A stretch of DNA of 64,000 nucleotides from Siphonodentalium dalli. Its lineage: Eukaryota; Mollusca; Scaphopoda; Gadilida; Siphonodentaliidae. The stretch is taken from NCBI GenBank assembly GCA_032622095.1, contig CP136069.1, positions 37,112,194 through 37,176,193 on the forward strand. Reading direction: 5' to 3'. The notes under the pieces were generated by a model. The model ran no database searches. It had not been told where the DNA came from and worked only from the letters and a program-made list of their open reading frames with translations. A program made the position numbers and the translations under genes. Of this stretch, positions 1 to 12,224 are shown in pieces. Positions within the stretch are counted from its first letter, which is position 1; each line of letters opens with the position of its first letter.

Positions 1-436
1 TTCTATCTGTGTGAGGCTCTCCATGGGTTCATGTGAAATAACATAACCCATAGAGAGCCCCACATAGACTGGATCAGATGACACTCCATAGTGCATGCTT
101 CTATCTGTGTGAGGCTCCCGGTGGGTTCATGTGAAATAACATAACCCATAGAGAGCCCCACATAGACTGGATCAGATGACACTCCATAGTGCATGCTTCT
201 ATCTGTGTGAGGCTCTCCATGGGTTCATGTGAAATAACATAACCCATAGAGAGCCCCACATAGACTGGATCAGATGACACTCCATAGTGCATGCTTCTAT
301 CTGTGTGAGGCTCCCGGTGGTTTCACATGAAATAACATAACCCATAGAGAGCCCCACATAGACTGGATCAGAGGACACTCCATAGTACATGCTTCTATGT
401 ATGTGTGAGGTTCCCTGTGGGTTTATGTGAAATAAC
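1..436. repeat. 98-bp tandem array, copy 1 (cut by window start)
   Basis: Units of 98 bp begin at 1, 99, 197 and 295, with a diverged fifth to about 436. Each unit carries CATAACCCATAGAGAGCCCC and CACTCCATAGTGCATGC. Copies differ at a few positions only (CTCCATGGG against CCCGGTGGG). Short open frames in it are repeat by-products. Confidence 0.95.
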
Positions 437-634
437 TAACATAAAACTCTGTAAAATATATACCATCAACAAGACATGAAATAATAGATTGACTTTGTTC
501 TTATTTTCACTATTAATAACTCGTCAATAATGAGATTTCGCATGTCAAAACATTTTGTTGACAATTCACTGTAACAGTTTTGTTTACATAATAATGGTTT
601 CAACATGCGGAATATCGTTATTGGATAACTATAG
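437..634. repeat. Unique tail after array 1, duplicated at 3903-4098
   Basis: The sequence after the array (starting around CTCTGTAAAATATATACC and ending TTGGATAACTATAG) recurs almost unchanged after the second 98-bp array. It is the left part of a segmental duplication. Confidence 0.85.
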
Positions 635-1023
635 TTAAACCATTTACGTGACGTCATCCATTGTCTTTAACAGGTGTTTATCCTGACAAATATACACAAT
701 GGGCACGCTGTCGCAATGTTTAATTGACCCAAGCGTTGGATCTTTGGGTGTGACAATTGGATATCCTGGATATCCAACAGTTGGATATTACAAGTATCCA
801 ATTGTTCAGACTCAAAATCAGACGCTTTGGTGAATTCAAGTATCATGTAGGTCGCTGTGGTTCCTGAAATAATGTTTGTTTGGATCTGCTATGGGCGGGG
901 TGTTTTAAATATACAAATGTAAAACAAGAAAGGGTTATGCAGAAGATCAAATTTATATGGTACTTTTAAACATGAAACACATGCAGAAATGTATATAAAT
1001 CCATTAGAATTGTTGGTCGAGTT

Positions 1024-1248
1024 TCATATCCCCTTTTTGAAGAAACAGTTTGAATTTCTGGGCCTCCACATTAGCGCTGTGCCAATTGAGAATGTTGGTC
1101 GACAGCTCACCTCCATATCTAGTATCTGGCTAAATATATCGTCATCGCTATCGTCCTTTTGTTCGACAGAAAATGTGTTTTGCGTTATAAAGATACTATC
1201 ATCATCGTCAGACATTTTGACTACATGCAATATAAAACCATTCGGCAA
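1024..1248 (-). CDS. Short acidic open frame inside the 1-kb indel
   Basis: A 74-codon frame contains MSDDDDSIFITQNTF and later DDSDDDIFSQILDME, unlike the random frames around it. I do not recognise the family. It might be the N-terminus of a protein carried by a lost transposon. No splice partner or downstream domain is visible. Coding status is uncertain. Confidence 0.25.
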   Translation of the reverse strand: MPNGFILHVVKMSDDDDSIFITQNTFSVEQKDDSDDDIFSQILDMEVSCRPTFSIGTALMWRPRNSNCFFKKGI

Positions 1249-1519
1249 ACTGAAATCAATTTAGTGGCAATAAAATCAGCTTGTGCATGTGACTCAAATC
1301 ACTCATATAGTGTTCACGTGCTTCTGGTATAGCAGTTCACTAATCACAAAGCGCATGTCGTGAATTGAGCATTGACCACGGCCGTTACTGAGTGTAAACT
1401 CAATCAACTCACACCCTGTTGTGGCATCGATAAATAACACAATGTATTGGCTATTTGAAGACGTATATACCGTGTCGATTCTAGTAAGTGGCTTGTTGAT
1501 CTTAAAGGTGTAAATGATT

Positions 1520-1643
1520 TAAGTAAGATAAAACACTCGGCTAAATTGGCTCGTTGTGAGAGACCACGCCGTTTCGGCCCTACGGGCCTCAACGGCGTGG
1601 TCTCTCCCAACGATCCAATTCAGCCTCGTGTTTTATCTATTAC
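1520..1643. repeat. Foldback with palindromic core
   Basis: The arms AGATAAAACAC...GAGAGACCACGCCG and CGGCGTGGTCTCTC...GTGTTTTATCT are inverted copies. The core is GC-rich (CGGCCCTACGGGCC) in an AT-rich setting. Confidence 0.8.
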
Positions 1644-2025
1644 ATAATAAATATAATGAAAGCGTCAATGACGCTATAGCTCAAATTGGGGAGGCATTAA
1701 CAGTTTTATGCTGAGCAGTCAACATAATGGACATAATGATATAGTCCAGGAGATCGGGAGGTAGTGTTGCTCATATTGACGGACAAGCTGCGACCATGTT
1801 ATTTTTAATGTTTTAGGTATGGTGATGAAGAAAAATCATGATAGCAAGAACAAATTTGTAGCCTTCTTTGTTTTTTTTCGATTTTTCGGGCATTTTTCGA
1901 CATTTTAAGCCCAAAATTTTCATTTTTTTTTCAAGGTGTAAAGATTTCATTTTAGCATGATATTGGTGATTAAATTGAATAGTAATTGTGTTAATAATGT
2001 TAAATAACTAATTGTGCTGAAAAAG
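1644..2025. repeat. Right part of the segmental duplication, copy 1
   Basis: This matches 4099-4479 with very few differences, including the T-rich stretch and TTCGGGCATTTTTCGACAT. The copies diverge abruptly after GTGCTGAAAAA. Confidence 0.85.
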
Positions 2026-2311
2026 TCGGGATCCTGGGTGCCTTTTTGACAGTTTACGAGATCCTGGGTGTCTTTTTGCCAGAAACCACGCGACAATGAC
2101 CTATTCAGCAACAGTTACTGGCGAGCTTCAAGAGAATGAAATTCTCAATTGTGCTTCTGAAGGGCAAAAATATGTGTGGACTAATTATGAGGCCATATCA
2201 CCCTCCATAGCCTCGTGGCAATACCATACACATCGGGATGGAGAGACTTGGTGGAACAACTGTTAAAGATTCAGGGTTCTAATGTAATTAAAGAGAATCA
2301 AAGCCTTCGAC

Positions 2312-3902
2312 GTGGGTTTGTGTGGATAACATAACCCATAGAGAGCCCCACATATACTGGATTAGATGACACTCCATAGTGCATGCTTCCATCTGTGTGA
2401 GGCTCCCGGTGGTTTCACATGAAATAACATAACCCATAGAGAGCCTCACATAGACTGGATCAGACGACACTCCATAGTACATGCTTCTATATACGTGAGG
2501 CTCCCTGTGGGTTCATGTGAAATAACATAACCCATAGAGCCCCACATAGACTGGATCAGATGACACTCCATAGTGCATGCTTCTATCTGTGTGAGGCTCC
2601 CGGTGGGTTCATGTGAAATAACATAACCCATAGAGAGCCCCACATAGACTGGATCAGATGACACTCCATAGTGCATGCTTCTATCTGTGTGAGGCTCCCG
2701 GTGGTTTCACATGAAATAACATAACCCATAGAGAGCCCCAAGGACTGGATCAGATGACACTCCATAGTGCATGCTTCTATCTGTGTGAGGCTCTCCATGG
2801 GTTCATGTGAAATAACATAACCCATAGAGAGCCCCACATAGACTGGATCAGATGACACTCCATAGTGCATGCTTCTATCTGTGTGAGGCTCCCGGTGGTT
2901 TCACATGAAATAACATAACCCATAGAGAGCCCCAAGGACTGGATCAGATGACACTCCATAGTACATGCTTCTATATGTGTGAGGCTCCCGGTGGTTTCAC
3001 ATGAAATAACATAACCCATAGAGAGCCCCACATAGACTGGATCAGATGACACTCCATAGTGCATGCTTCTATATGTGTGAGGCTCCCGGTGGGTTCATAT
3101 GAAATAACATACCCCATTGAGAGCCCCACATATACTGGATTAGATGACACTCCATAGTACATGCTTCTATCTGTGTGAGGCTCCCGGTGGTTTCACATGA
3201 AATAACATAACCCATAGAGAGCCCCAAATAGACTGGATCAGATGACAATCCATAGTGCATGCTTCTATCTGTGTGAGGCTCCCGGTGGGTTCATGTGAAG
3301 TAACATAACCCATAGAGAGCCCCAAGGACTGGATCAGCTAGACGACACTCCATAGTGCATGCTTCTAGCTATCTGTGAGGTTCCCCGTGGGTTCATGTGA
3401 AATAACATAACCCATAGAGAGCCCCAAATAGACTGGATCAGATGACAATCCATAGTGCATGCTTCTATCTGTGTGAGGCTCCCGGTGGGTTCATGTGAAA
3501 TAACATAACCCATAGAGAGCCCCACATAGACTGGATCAGAGGACAATCCATAGTGCATGCTTCTATCTGTGTGAGGCTCCCGGTGGGTTCATGTGAAATA
3601 ACATAACCCATAGAGAGCCCCACATAGACTGGATCAGATGACACTCCATAGTGCATGCTTCTATATGTGTGAGGCTCCCGGTGGGTTCATATGAAATAAC
3701 ATACCCCATTGAGAGCCCCACATAGACTGGATCAGAGGACACTCCATAGTGCATGCTTTTATGTATGTGTGAGGCTCCCGGTGGGTTCATGTGAAATAAC
3801 ATAACCCATAGAGAGCCCCACATAGACTGGATCAGAGGACACTCCATAGTACATGCTTCTATGTATGTGTGAGGTTCCCTGTGGGTTTATGTGAAATAAC
3901 TA
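2312..3902. repeat. 98-bp tandem array, copy 2
   Basis: About 16 units of 98 bp, some with small deletions (for example loss of CATAGA, giving CCCCAAGGACTGG). Variants such as CCCCAAGGACTGG and CCCCAAATAGACTGG recur in non-adjacent units, a sign of block duplication within the array. Confidence 0.95.
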
Positions 3903-4479
3903 ACATAAAACTCTGTAAAATATATACCATCAACAAGACATGAAATAATAGATTGACTTTGTTCTTATTTTCACTATTAATAACTCGTCAATAATGAGAT
4001 TTCGCATGTCAAAACATTTTGTTGACAATTCACTGTAACAGTTTTGTTTACATAATAATGGTTTCAACATGCGGAATATCGTTATTGGATAACTATAGAT
4101 AATAAATATAATGAAAGCGTCAATGACGCTATAGCTCAAATTGGGGAGGCATTAACAGTTTTATGCTGAGCAGTCAACATAATGGACATAATGATATAGT
4201 CCAGGAGATCGGGAGGTAGTGTTGCTCATATTGACGGACAAGCTGCGACCATGTTATTTTTAATGTTTTAGGTATGGTAATGAAGAAAAATCATGATAGC
4301 AAGAACAAATTTGTAGCCTTCTTTGTTTTTTTTCGATTTTTCGGGCATTTTTCGACATTTTAAGCCCAAAATTTTCATTTTTTTTTCAATGTGTAAAGAT
4401 TTCATTTTAGCATGATATTGGTGATTAAATTGAATAGTAATTGTGTTAATAATGTTAAATAACTAATTGTGCTGAAAAA
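3903..4479. repeat. Segmental duplication, copy 2
   Basis: Joins the equivalents of 437-634 and 1644-2025 without the 1009-bp segment. Together with the arrays it forms a direct duplication spanning the first 4.5 kb. Confidence 0.85.
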
Positions 4480-5934
4480 ATTGAAGAAATTAAATTTGTT
4501 TTTTCTCAATATTTTACCATTTTTAAAAACTTTTTTTTACGCAAAATCGTCCAAATTGCAACCATTTCATCTTAGTATGATTTTAAGGTTAAAATTCAGC
4601 ATAATTATTTTAATATTGTTAAATAATTTACAACATGGCTTCTACAATGTTTTTAAATGGATTTAAGAAGGTTTCTACTTGTTTTCTAAGTTGAGGGGGG
4701 GTCTAATTCAAATCTAATTAAACATTGTACTGTTCAAAATTAGATAAATTCCTTAAGGCGTATGGTAGATATACGTAACTAGTTTCCAAAACGTATACAT
4801 ATGCCTTTCTACCCTGTGCGTTATGCACACGAGTCGGATTTTACAAATTAAATTATGATGAAAAACCCTGAATTTTGGGTGTGGTCACATTTGTGGTCAT
4901 AATATTCCGATTAGAGAGTGGATGGACATGGAGCATGCGACACTGTGCAGTATATATGTATATAACAAGCATGACATGAGACATTGGTATCTTTCTACTA
5001 AACTGTGCTTCCAGAGTTATCGGGAATCGAGTATCGGTGTTATTTCTTACCCCCCAAAAATGGTCAATTTTAAAACGGGGTATGTGGTTCAAATGACCAC
5101 TGGGAGATAATAGGATGGCCAATGACTTCTATATTTCTATCGTATCACAGTAAAGCTTTTTTTGTAAATTTGGCACAGTTTACACGATCAAAGTTCGATT
5201 TTCTTTACAATTATATGTTACAAGCAACTAATTATATAGAGTTACGCTTCTTGAAACTCGAGTCAGCATAACAAAACAATCTGGCTGCTGATTGGTTGAT
5301 TATCATTGAGGGAAATATCCCTAATCGGGAACAGAAAATCATAGCCTACGTAAATATAGCGATCGTGTATGTTTAGATGTCCAGGAAGAATCTGGTGGTA
5401 TCCAGAAGTTACGCAAGGGGTCTGGATATGTTTATGCTGCTGATTTTTGTGCAGTAAATGGGGTAGTTGTGGAAATGCAAGATTATCGTTTGAAAAAAAT
5501 ACCGAAAATGGCGCGTTTGTTGTCACATACTGGTGCAGCGGATGACGTGCTAAGGGAAAATTGACCACTTGAAGTTCAAATAGGCTTAACCCATAGCCGG
5601 CGGGACTTTTAGTTAACACTGTCGCCTACTGTCGCCTATGGAAAATAATTAGGTGTTTGTAACCTATAGATACGAAGCTTCGGTACATTAATTATTATTA
5701 CTATATTACTATATTTAAATCAGATTTATGCATACATACCAGTCGACGTCGAAACAAAAACATGAATGTACCGATTATTCGTGACATTCAAGTTAAATGT
5801 TCAATAATTGAAAATTATACTGTGACTGGTTCATTCAACATGAAGTTAATCAAGGTGTATCTTTATTAATAACAATATACAGTACTATAAAAATCAGAAG
5901 AAACATGTGACCCTGTGTACTTATCTCCCAGTGC
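4480..5934. other. No gene seen; AT-rich
   Basis: No recognisable domain, splice pair or structured RNA. A 118-codon minus-strand frame (5263-5619) has no recognised motif. The motif CGAAGCTTCGGTAC at 5672 is shared, inverted, with the repeats that follow. Confidence 0.5.
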
Positions 5935-6960
5935 TGTGGCAAAACAAAAATTGACAATGCATTCTTAAACCCAAACCTGTGGCGGTTTTTCATCCAATGC
6001 ACCGAAGCTTCGTGCCATGTACCGAAGCTTCGTGACGCGTCAGAACTCCAGGAATATACCACCATATGACATCATATGGTACCGGTAACAAACGTTGAAT
6101 GGTCACCAGAAACCCGGATATTAATAATTTCAGATCACAATTAGCATCGCATTATATATTAACCCATCGAGTAATATGTCATGACACACTATATTACACC
6201 TACTATATAACTGCTCCCTCCCTGACACAGGGCTACATATAAGAAGTTTATCGATGTCTACTTAATGAGAGTATACAGTTCCGTCAAAATCTGGCGAAAA
6301 TGTGACCTCGCATCGTTAACCCCAATCTGTGGCGATTTTTCATTCAATTTACCGAAGCTTCGTGACACGTACCGTCAAATGGCATCACACGTTGAATGGT
6401 CACCATAAACTTTGATATCAGTCAATTCAGATCGTAATTATCATGGAATTATATATTAACCCATGGTGTAATTATGTCAAAATGACACACTATATTACAT
6501 CCACCCTATATAACTGCTTCCTCCCTGACACAGTGCTACATACAAGAAGTTTATCATTGTCTACTTAATGAGAGCATATAGTTCTGTCGAAATCTGGCGA
6601 AAAATGTGATCTTGCATCATTAACCCCAAATCTGTGGCGGTTTTTCATCCTATGTACCGAAGCTTCGTGACATGTACCGAAGCTTGGTGACGTGTCAGAA
6701 TTTCTAAAATATACCCCATCGGGACATCAAATGGTATCAAACGTTGAATGGTCACCAGAAATCTCGATATTAGTCATTTCAGACCATAATAACATAGCAT
6801 TATATATTAACCCATCGAGAAATATGTCAAAATGGCACACTATATTACACCACCCCTATATAACTGTGTCCTCCCTGACACAGGCTGCATATAAAAAGTT
6901 TATCCATGTCTGCTTAATGAGAGTATAGAGTTCTGTCAAAATCGGGCGAACATTTTGTAA
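5935..6960. repeat. Three diverged direct copies of a 300-350-bp unit
   Basis: The marker TGTGGCGGTTTTTCATCC recurs with small changes at 5979, 6328 and 6633. Each copy then has ACCGAAGCTTCGTGAC, GTTGAATGGTCACC, CATTATATATTAACCCATSG and a CTCCCTGACACAGG block. Copies are clearly diverged. Confidence 0.9.
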
Positions 6961-7037
6961 ACACCTTTCAACTCAAATATAGTTACATTTTAATTGCAAA
7001 AATGGTCCAAACATGAAAAGTAAATTTTTGCCGATAT

Positions 7038-7525
7038 TTAAAGGTACTCAACCCGTAAAGAGGGTCCCCATCTCAACAGATTCCAACAACAACAATCCGA
7101 TCAGAGGGTCCTATATTACTATTTCTTTGGCTTTGGGGGTAAAAAATATTTGATTCGAGTCGAGGAACCCATCAAACAAAGCTCAGAGTCATTAGATATT
7201 GATTTTTGAAAATTCTTATGTTCTCGAGATGAGTACTTATAACTGCCGTCAATTTGGTAACATGCTCGAGATTTTACGCCAAAATTCTATTCAAACAGAC
7301 AAGGATGGATAACTCTATAATCAAGTGGGTAATAATAACGAATTTTTTACTATCTTTTGGGCCAGAAAGAATTCCCGATAATGAAAAATAATAGATTTCT
7401 AAAATCGATATCTAACAAATCTGAGCTTTGATGGGTGACTTCCTCGACTCGAATCAAATATTTTTGACCCCCGAAGCCATTGAAATAGTAATTGAGAGGA
7501 GTTTTATCGGGTTGAGTACCTTTAA
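7038..7525. mobile_element. Family B foldback MITE with TTAA ends
   Basis: Flanked by TTAA on both sides with ends AGGTACTCAACCCG and CGGGTTGAGTACCT. The arms (TTTGATTCGAGTCGAGGAA and its complement) run about 190 bp each around a short centre. A second copy is at 42028-42511. TTAA duplication is typical of piggyBac-type transposition. Confidence 0.85.
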
Positions 7526-8492
7526 GTCAACTTTTTGAGAGAAATGTCCAATATTTTTGGTGATGTCAGTGGTGACAATTAACCATGGCACATCAGACAT
7601 GTTAGTATTCAATGTATAGAAGGCAGAATAGCCAATTTTGTACATCATCCACAACTTGTAATCAATTGCAGGACACGCTGGGGGAATATTTATCATTTTC
7701 AATATTTTGGCAGCCATTTGAGCCAAAGTACGAATTTTGGTTCCAGTGAGTTGGAATATTCATAGGTATAATCATATGCATCACTTACATTACAAAGTTC
7801 TGTTCATTTCTTGTTAAAACATGACTACATTGTATAATCCCAATTGTGATTTTTTTGTGAAATTTTATACTGCGTTCTGTAAATTCGAATTTTTTAGGGA
7901 ACGGAAGGGGTTAGGAACCCAAAAAGTGCATATTTAATTGTTTCTTGTTAACATTGCTTAAAAGTTGAAGGACATAATAAGGAACAAAATGAGTTGGGAG
8001 AAGTTAAGTCCCAGGGGGTGCAAGGGTACCCATATTAGCTCCCGGACTACTAGTAGTACTATGACGTCGCCGGAAAATTCTTTCATTTTCGGTCGTCGGG
8101 TAGGTCAATAAAAACACGTTTTTCGCCAATTAAGCTACAAATTCACCACTGCTATCATGGATTTTCGTAATCTACATATATTTTACTATAAAATTAGACC
8201 GGATAGCACTTGTCCGTCAAAATGAGCAACATTTGTTATTTCTTGGGGTCGATCTCCTGGACTAAAAGGGTGGGCTCATAGGTCTGATCTAATTATTTTT
8301 GGGTATTTTAATTATGGTGTTAATCAGACAGGGGATCTTTGAGCACAATATTTAATTCTTTGGAATCTACTGTTAATTCGGTGGAAATGTGCTGAAAGGT
8401 ACACAGGGTATGAAATATCATTCAAAATGACTTCATTTGAGTTTTTTAAAACTTTTTTAATCTGCTACAATTAATATTTCTGCTAGAATAAT
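7526..8492. other. No gene seen
   Basis: AT-rich sequence. A 90-codon minus-strand frame (7454-7726) runs into the arm of family B and has no recognised motif. Confidence 0.45.
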
Positions 8493-8996
8493 CAGGTCTG
8501 GCAATTCCCAATTATAGCTACTATAGCTATATGTAGCTATATTTGACTATCGTAAAAGAATATTTTACCAATTGTCATGGCGCGTAAGCATAACTAAGGG
8601 TGAGGGGTATTATTTTGTAGCAACTTATGAAACCACTGCTGGTGTCATTTTGGTTGTTCCAGCTTGCGGAATATCCGACAAGCATAGCTAAGCACGTGTA
8701 TCTGTTTAGAAAGCTGTATGCTATGTGATATGGGACTCGCATCCATCCATATATGTATTTAGGTACAATTGTCATGAAAAAGTAACCATGTTTGACTATT
8801 TTCTTATTTATACATTAAAATGGCAAACTAATTTAACTTACTAAGAAAAATCAAATCAGGGTATTAAATATTTCAACGATTGTTTGTTGGATAGAGTTAT
8901 CTCTCTTCAACCAGATTCATCCATCACAAATAGCCATATGAAGCTACAATAGCTACATGTGGCTATTATAGCGATAATTGGGAATTGCCAGACCTG
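8493..8996. mobile_element. Foldback MITE, possibly hAT-like
   Basis: The ends CAGGTCTGGCAATTCCCAAT and its exact complement enclose 504 bp. Next to each end is a TAGCTA-rich subterminal region. The CAGG.. start is hAT-like, but the 8-bp flanks (AGAATAAT, ATAATTGT) do not match, so the superfamily is open. Confidence 0.75.
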
Positions 8997-9109
8997 ATAA
9001 TTGTTTACCTAATACAATGAAAACAAGAGGTGTGCGCTCGAGTGCTAGCATACCCCCACCGTGGCAAATTCAACCCGCATTATCCGTAAACCCAACAAAA
9101 AAGATTTTT

Positions 9110-9645
9110 AACTTGAAAGAAAAATTTGGACTAATTATATCGATATGGTGTCACAAGAGGCTTGTACAGAAAAAATTTTCAAATTGGTTCATATTTGTTA
9201 AGGTTATTAAGTCGGACAGAATTTTTAAAGTCAAAATAAGTCGAAAATGAAGTGTAATATTACGAAAAACAGTCTGAGCCAATCCCTAGCCGCATCATGT
9301 AGAGAGGGTATTGTGAGAAGCATGTACATGTATACAAAAAAGTATTGAAATCGGTTCATATTTGTTAAAGTTATTAAGTCGGACAGAATTTTTAAGTCAA
9401 AATAAGTCGAAAATGAGGCGTAACTTAAAAATAAAATTCGGACCAAAATTAGCATGATGCGGAGAGGCCGTCCTAAGGAGATCTCAAACAAAAAGTTATT
9501 GAAATCGGTTCATAGTTGTTCGAGTTATGAGGTCGGACGGACGGCTCAATGGACGGATGGACACACGGAGGGAGAGAGAAAGCGTGACGGACGGACAGAC
9601 GCAGTCGAACCAGTATACCCCCCATTTTCTTCGAAAGTGGGGCTA
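9110..9645 (+). mobile_element. Retroelement-like 3' tail with internal direct repeats
   Basis: The motif GGTTCATATTTGTTAARGTT followed by AAGTCGGACAG appears at 9187, 9353 and, changed, at 9508. The last copy leads into a GGACGGACGG-rich stretch and a terminal CCCCCCATTTTCTTCGAAAG hairpin. Similar tails are common in invertebrate non-LTR elements. No reverse-transcriptase reading is present. Confidence 0.6.
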
Positions 9646-9937
9646 TAATTAGAATGAACTGAAAATAAATTGCTGGTTGGCGGAAGACTTAAATTTCAGT
9701 AAGACAGACACTGTTCACAATCAGTGATTATTTTTAGCACTTTTTAGGTGAGAGTGACCCACCCCTTCAGCCTTAGTGGGATGAAATAACAAAAATATAT
9801 GATCTTTTACATTTTTATGTATCTCTTTCTTTTTCATAAATTAATTTATTTTGTACATCTGTTTCATAAAGTGGCGATGAGCAAGCGTCAAACATATAAT
9901 GCCATTCACAACAATTTTATACATCACAACAGAGTTG
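9646..9937. other. No feature seen
   Basis: AT-rich filler between two repeats; no coding or structural signal. Confidence 0.4.
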
Positions 9938-10106
9938 TTAACCCTTTCAGTGCCAAGTGCGATTTTTGTATCAACCCATATTTCCTTGATCATTTTTCAA
10001 ATTTATTGATTATAATAATGTGATACATTGATTGAAAGAGCTCTTAGAGCTCTTTCAAGGAAATATGGGTCGATACAAAAATCGCACTTGGCACTGAAAG
10101 GGTTAA
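9938..10106. mobile_element. Family P2 MITE, complete but asymmetric
   Basis: TTAA-flanked, ends CCCTTTCAGTGCCAAG. The left arm runs into TTGATTATAATAATGTGATA; the right arm lacks part of the inner sequence. The centre is AAGAGCTCTTAGAGCTCTTT. Other copies are at 30844, 33882, 40466 and 54272. Confidence 0.9.
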
Positions 10107-11824
10107 ACATGGGTTATGTCACTTGTTATGTCTCTTGTGCATACTGAATTTTTCACATTTCCGTTGATAAGGTACCCAGAATCATGAGACATTGATTTTG
10201 GTACCCAGGATCTCTGAAATTCATGACCATATGGTTCCCAGATCTCTAAATCCCCACAATAAACGTGAAGTCATGATAGTTAGGCTACTTCAAGTCAGTA
10301 ACAAACCAATATTTCAGCAATGAAATGAAGAAGCTAAAATATAATGCCACTTTTAAAGGGCAAAATTAAAACTCCCCTTCCAAGATGGCTGCCAAAATGG
10401 CCACCGGAAGTTGAAAATATGATGTTTTTTCACAAATATCTTCTAGATCAGTTTATGCTGCTTGGAACTGGTTGAAAATATGATTTTATTTTGACAATTC
10501 AATTAGATAGATTATACATTTTCTTCATTTTAGTACTAGAAGTTTTGGGACTGAAGATGGGCATGTCAAACTTGATACCTGTTATTTTAGTAACAAAATC
10601 TACATGACTGGACATGAGGTCTGTCTTACTTGATATCGGTCATATAAGATAAGTAACAAACTCATCACTCCAAAAAGTGTGTGTGTAAGGGGCGGGTTGG
10701 GGGTGGGGGGTAACAAATCAGGGAAATAGGGTGGATTTACAGTTTCATTTTAGAGACTTAAAATTATGGGCTAAAGCTTGAGTGTAAATACCAAATACAT
10801 ATATGCGGCCATAAAGCATATCAATAAAAGGAGATTTAGCTTTTAAACATTTTTAATAAAGGAAAAATAGATATGAGCCATAGTGAGAATCAACTCAATA
10901 TATTATTTTGGAACTATTTTAAACAAACATGATTACATGTATTTTAGGTGGTACCACTCTGGTTATCGGTATGTTGGGTGGTACAACCCTGTGTTCCTCT
11001 GTATACAGGTCTGTTTCTCTTTCTCTATTGACAATCTTATATACACAATATAACAAGCAACAAAGGATATGCACAGTTTCCCGTATAAGCACGAATTATA
11101 CAGCCTCAATGATTCGAGATTCTATATACAATTATACATGAGCAGAGGCCATATGATGTCACAGCACGTCAAGCATATAGCTAGAAATAATAATAGTGTG
11201 ATAACTCAAACATTTTCTATCCGTTTGCAACCAAAGTTTGTATATGAGTTTCTCAGCCCAAAATACAGATAGAGTTCGCATATGGGTTTGTTCCGATTTG
11301 TTTTAACGGAGTTATGACACTTTTTTTGTTTTTTTAAAAATGTCACTCTTTAAAAAAATGTCTTTAGATTGAATTCCTTGCTCAATTTAACCCAAAAAAA
11401 ATATATATATATACCGTATATAAAACAAATTCAAATTGTTTTTTTCATTAAATAAAAAAAATGTTGAACATTAATTTTTGTCCATGTAATAAGGTTTATA
11501 TCTTTCTTGTTAACAACGACTAGGAAGAATTATCAGCGATGCCATGCTGATCAAACCTTACTTAATTTGTTTTAATGATTTGATTTAGTATGTACGTAAT
11601 AGTATATAACAGTATGCTCTATAATTCAACCATAATTCAACATCAAAGTGCTAAATTATGATTCCAATCATAGTAATTTACTATCGCCAAGGGATGGGTT
11701 AAACATCTACCGATCGTGATCGGCATCTCGTTCTTTTTTAATTTAGTTTCTCTATATCCCCAAATTGGCTGATGACACAATGCATAATCGAGGTGCCCAA
11801 GGGAGCATATCACCACCTCAGGAC
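10107..11824. other. No gene seen
   Basis: AT-rich region with a G-rich run near 10690 and long T/A tracts near 11320-11460. A motif with a stem-loop (ATCAGCGATGCCATGCTGAT) near 11535 recurs at about 12366. Short frames here carry no recognised domain. Confidence 0.5.
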
Positions 11825-12224
11825 TTAACCCTTTACCCAACAGAAGGGCCCTGTGCCAATGCATTCTCTTATATATGCGAGTCGACCATAGGTCGCCTCG
11901 CATATATAAGAGAATGCATTGGCTTAACACATTAAAAATTATAAAATTGTTAAAGAATGTAAGAAAAAATGGTAAAAAGTGTTAAAAATATATTTTTTTT
12001 AGGCCAATGCATTCTCTTATATATGCGAGGCGACCTATGGTCGACTCGCATATATAAGAGAATGCATTGGCACAGGGCATAACTGTAACTATCACAATGT
12101 GGTCAAGGAGCCGGTTCCAATGATATCCATATTTGTATGGTTTTATTGAGACAGACCGAAGATATTTTAGGTTGTTGAAGCTTTATTTGGCCGGTTTTGG
12201 CCGGTTTGTTGGGTAAAGGGTTAA
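11825..12224. mobile_element. Family P1 MITE, full length
   Basis: TTAA at both borders, ends CCCTTTACCCAACA / TGTTGGGTAAAGGG. Two 67-bp palindromes (arms CCAATGCATTCTCTTATATA) lie inside as inverted copies of each other around an AT-rich spacer. An asymmetric tail on one side (GATATCCATATTTGTATGG) sets orientation. CCCTTT ends and TTAA are piggyBac-like. Confidence 0.92.

Larger units (their letters stand above)
635..1643. mobile_element. 1009-bp segment present in one duplicate only
   Basis: Copy 1 of the duplication reads CTATAG, then 1009 bp, then ATAATAAATATAATG; copy 2 reads CTATAG directly into ATAATAAATATAATG (4098/4099). The segment is therefore an insertion in copy 1 or a precise deletion in copy 2. 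No clean target duplication or end-to-end inverted repeat is visible. It carries a short acidic minus-strand frame and ends in a foldback (1520-1643). Confidence 0.6.

Noticed and set aside
1-3902. Many 60-95-codon minus-strand frames (for example MHYGVSSDPVYVGLSMGYVI)
   Set aside because: They are translations of the 98-bp tandem unit and shift with it; no splice or start context.
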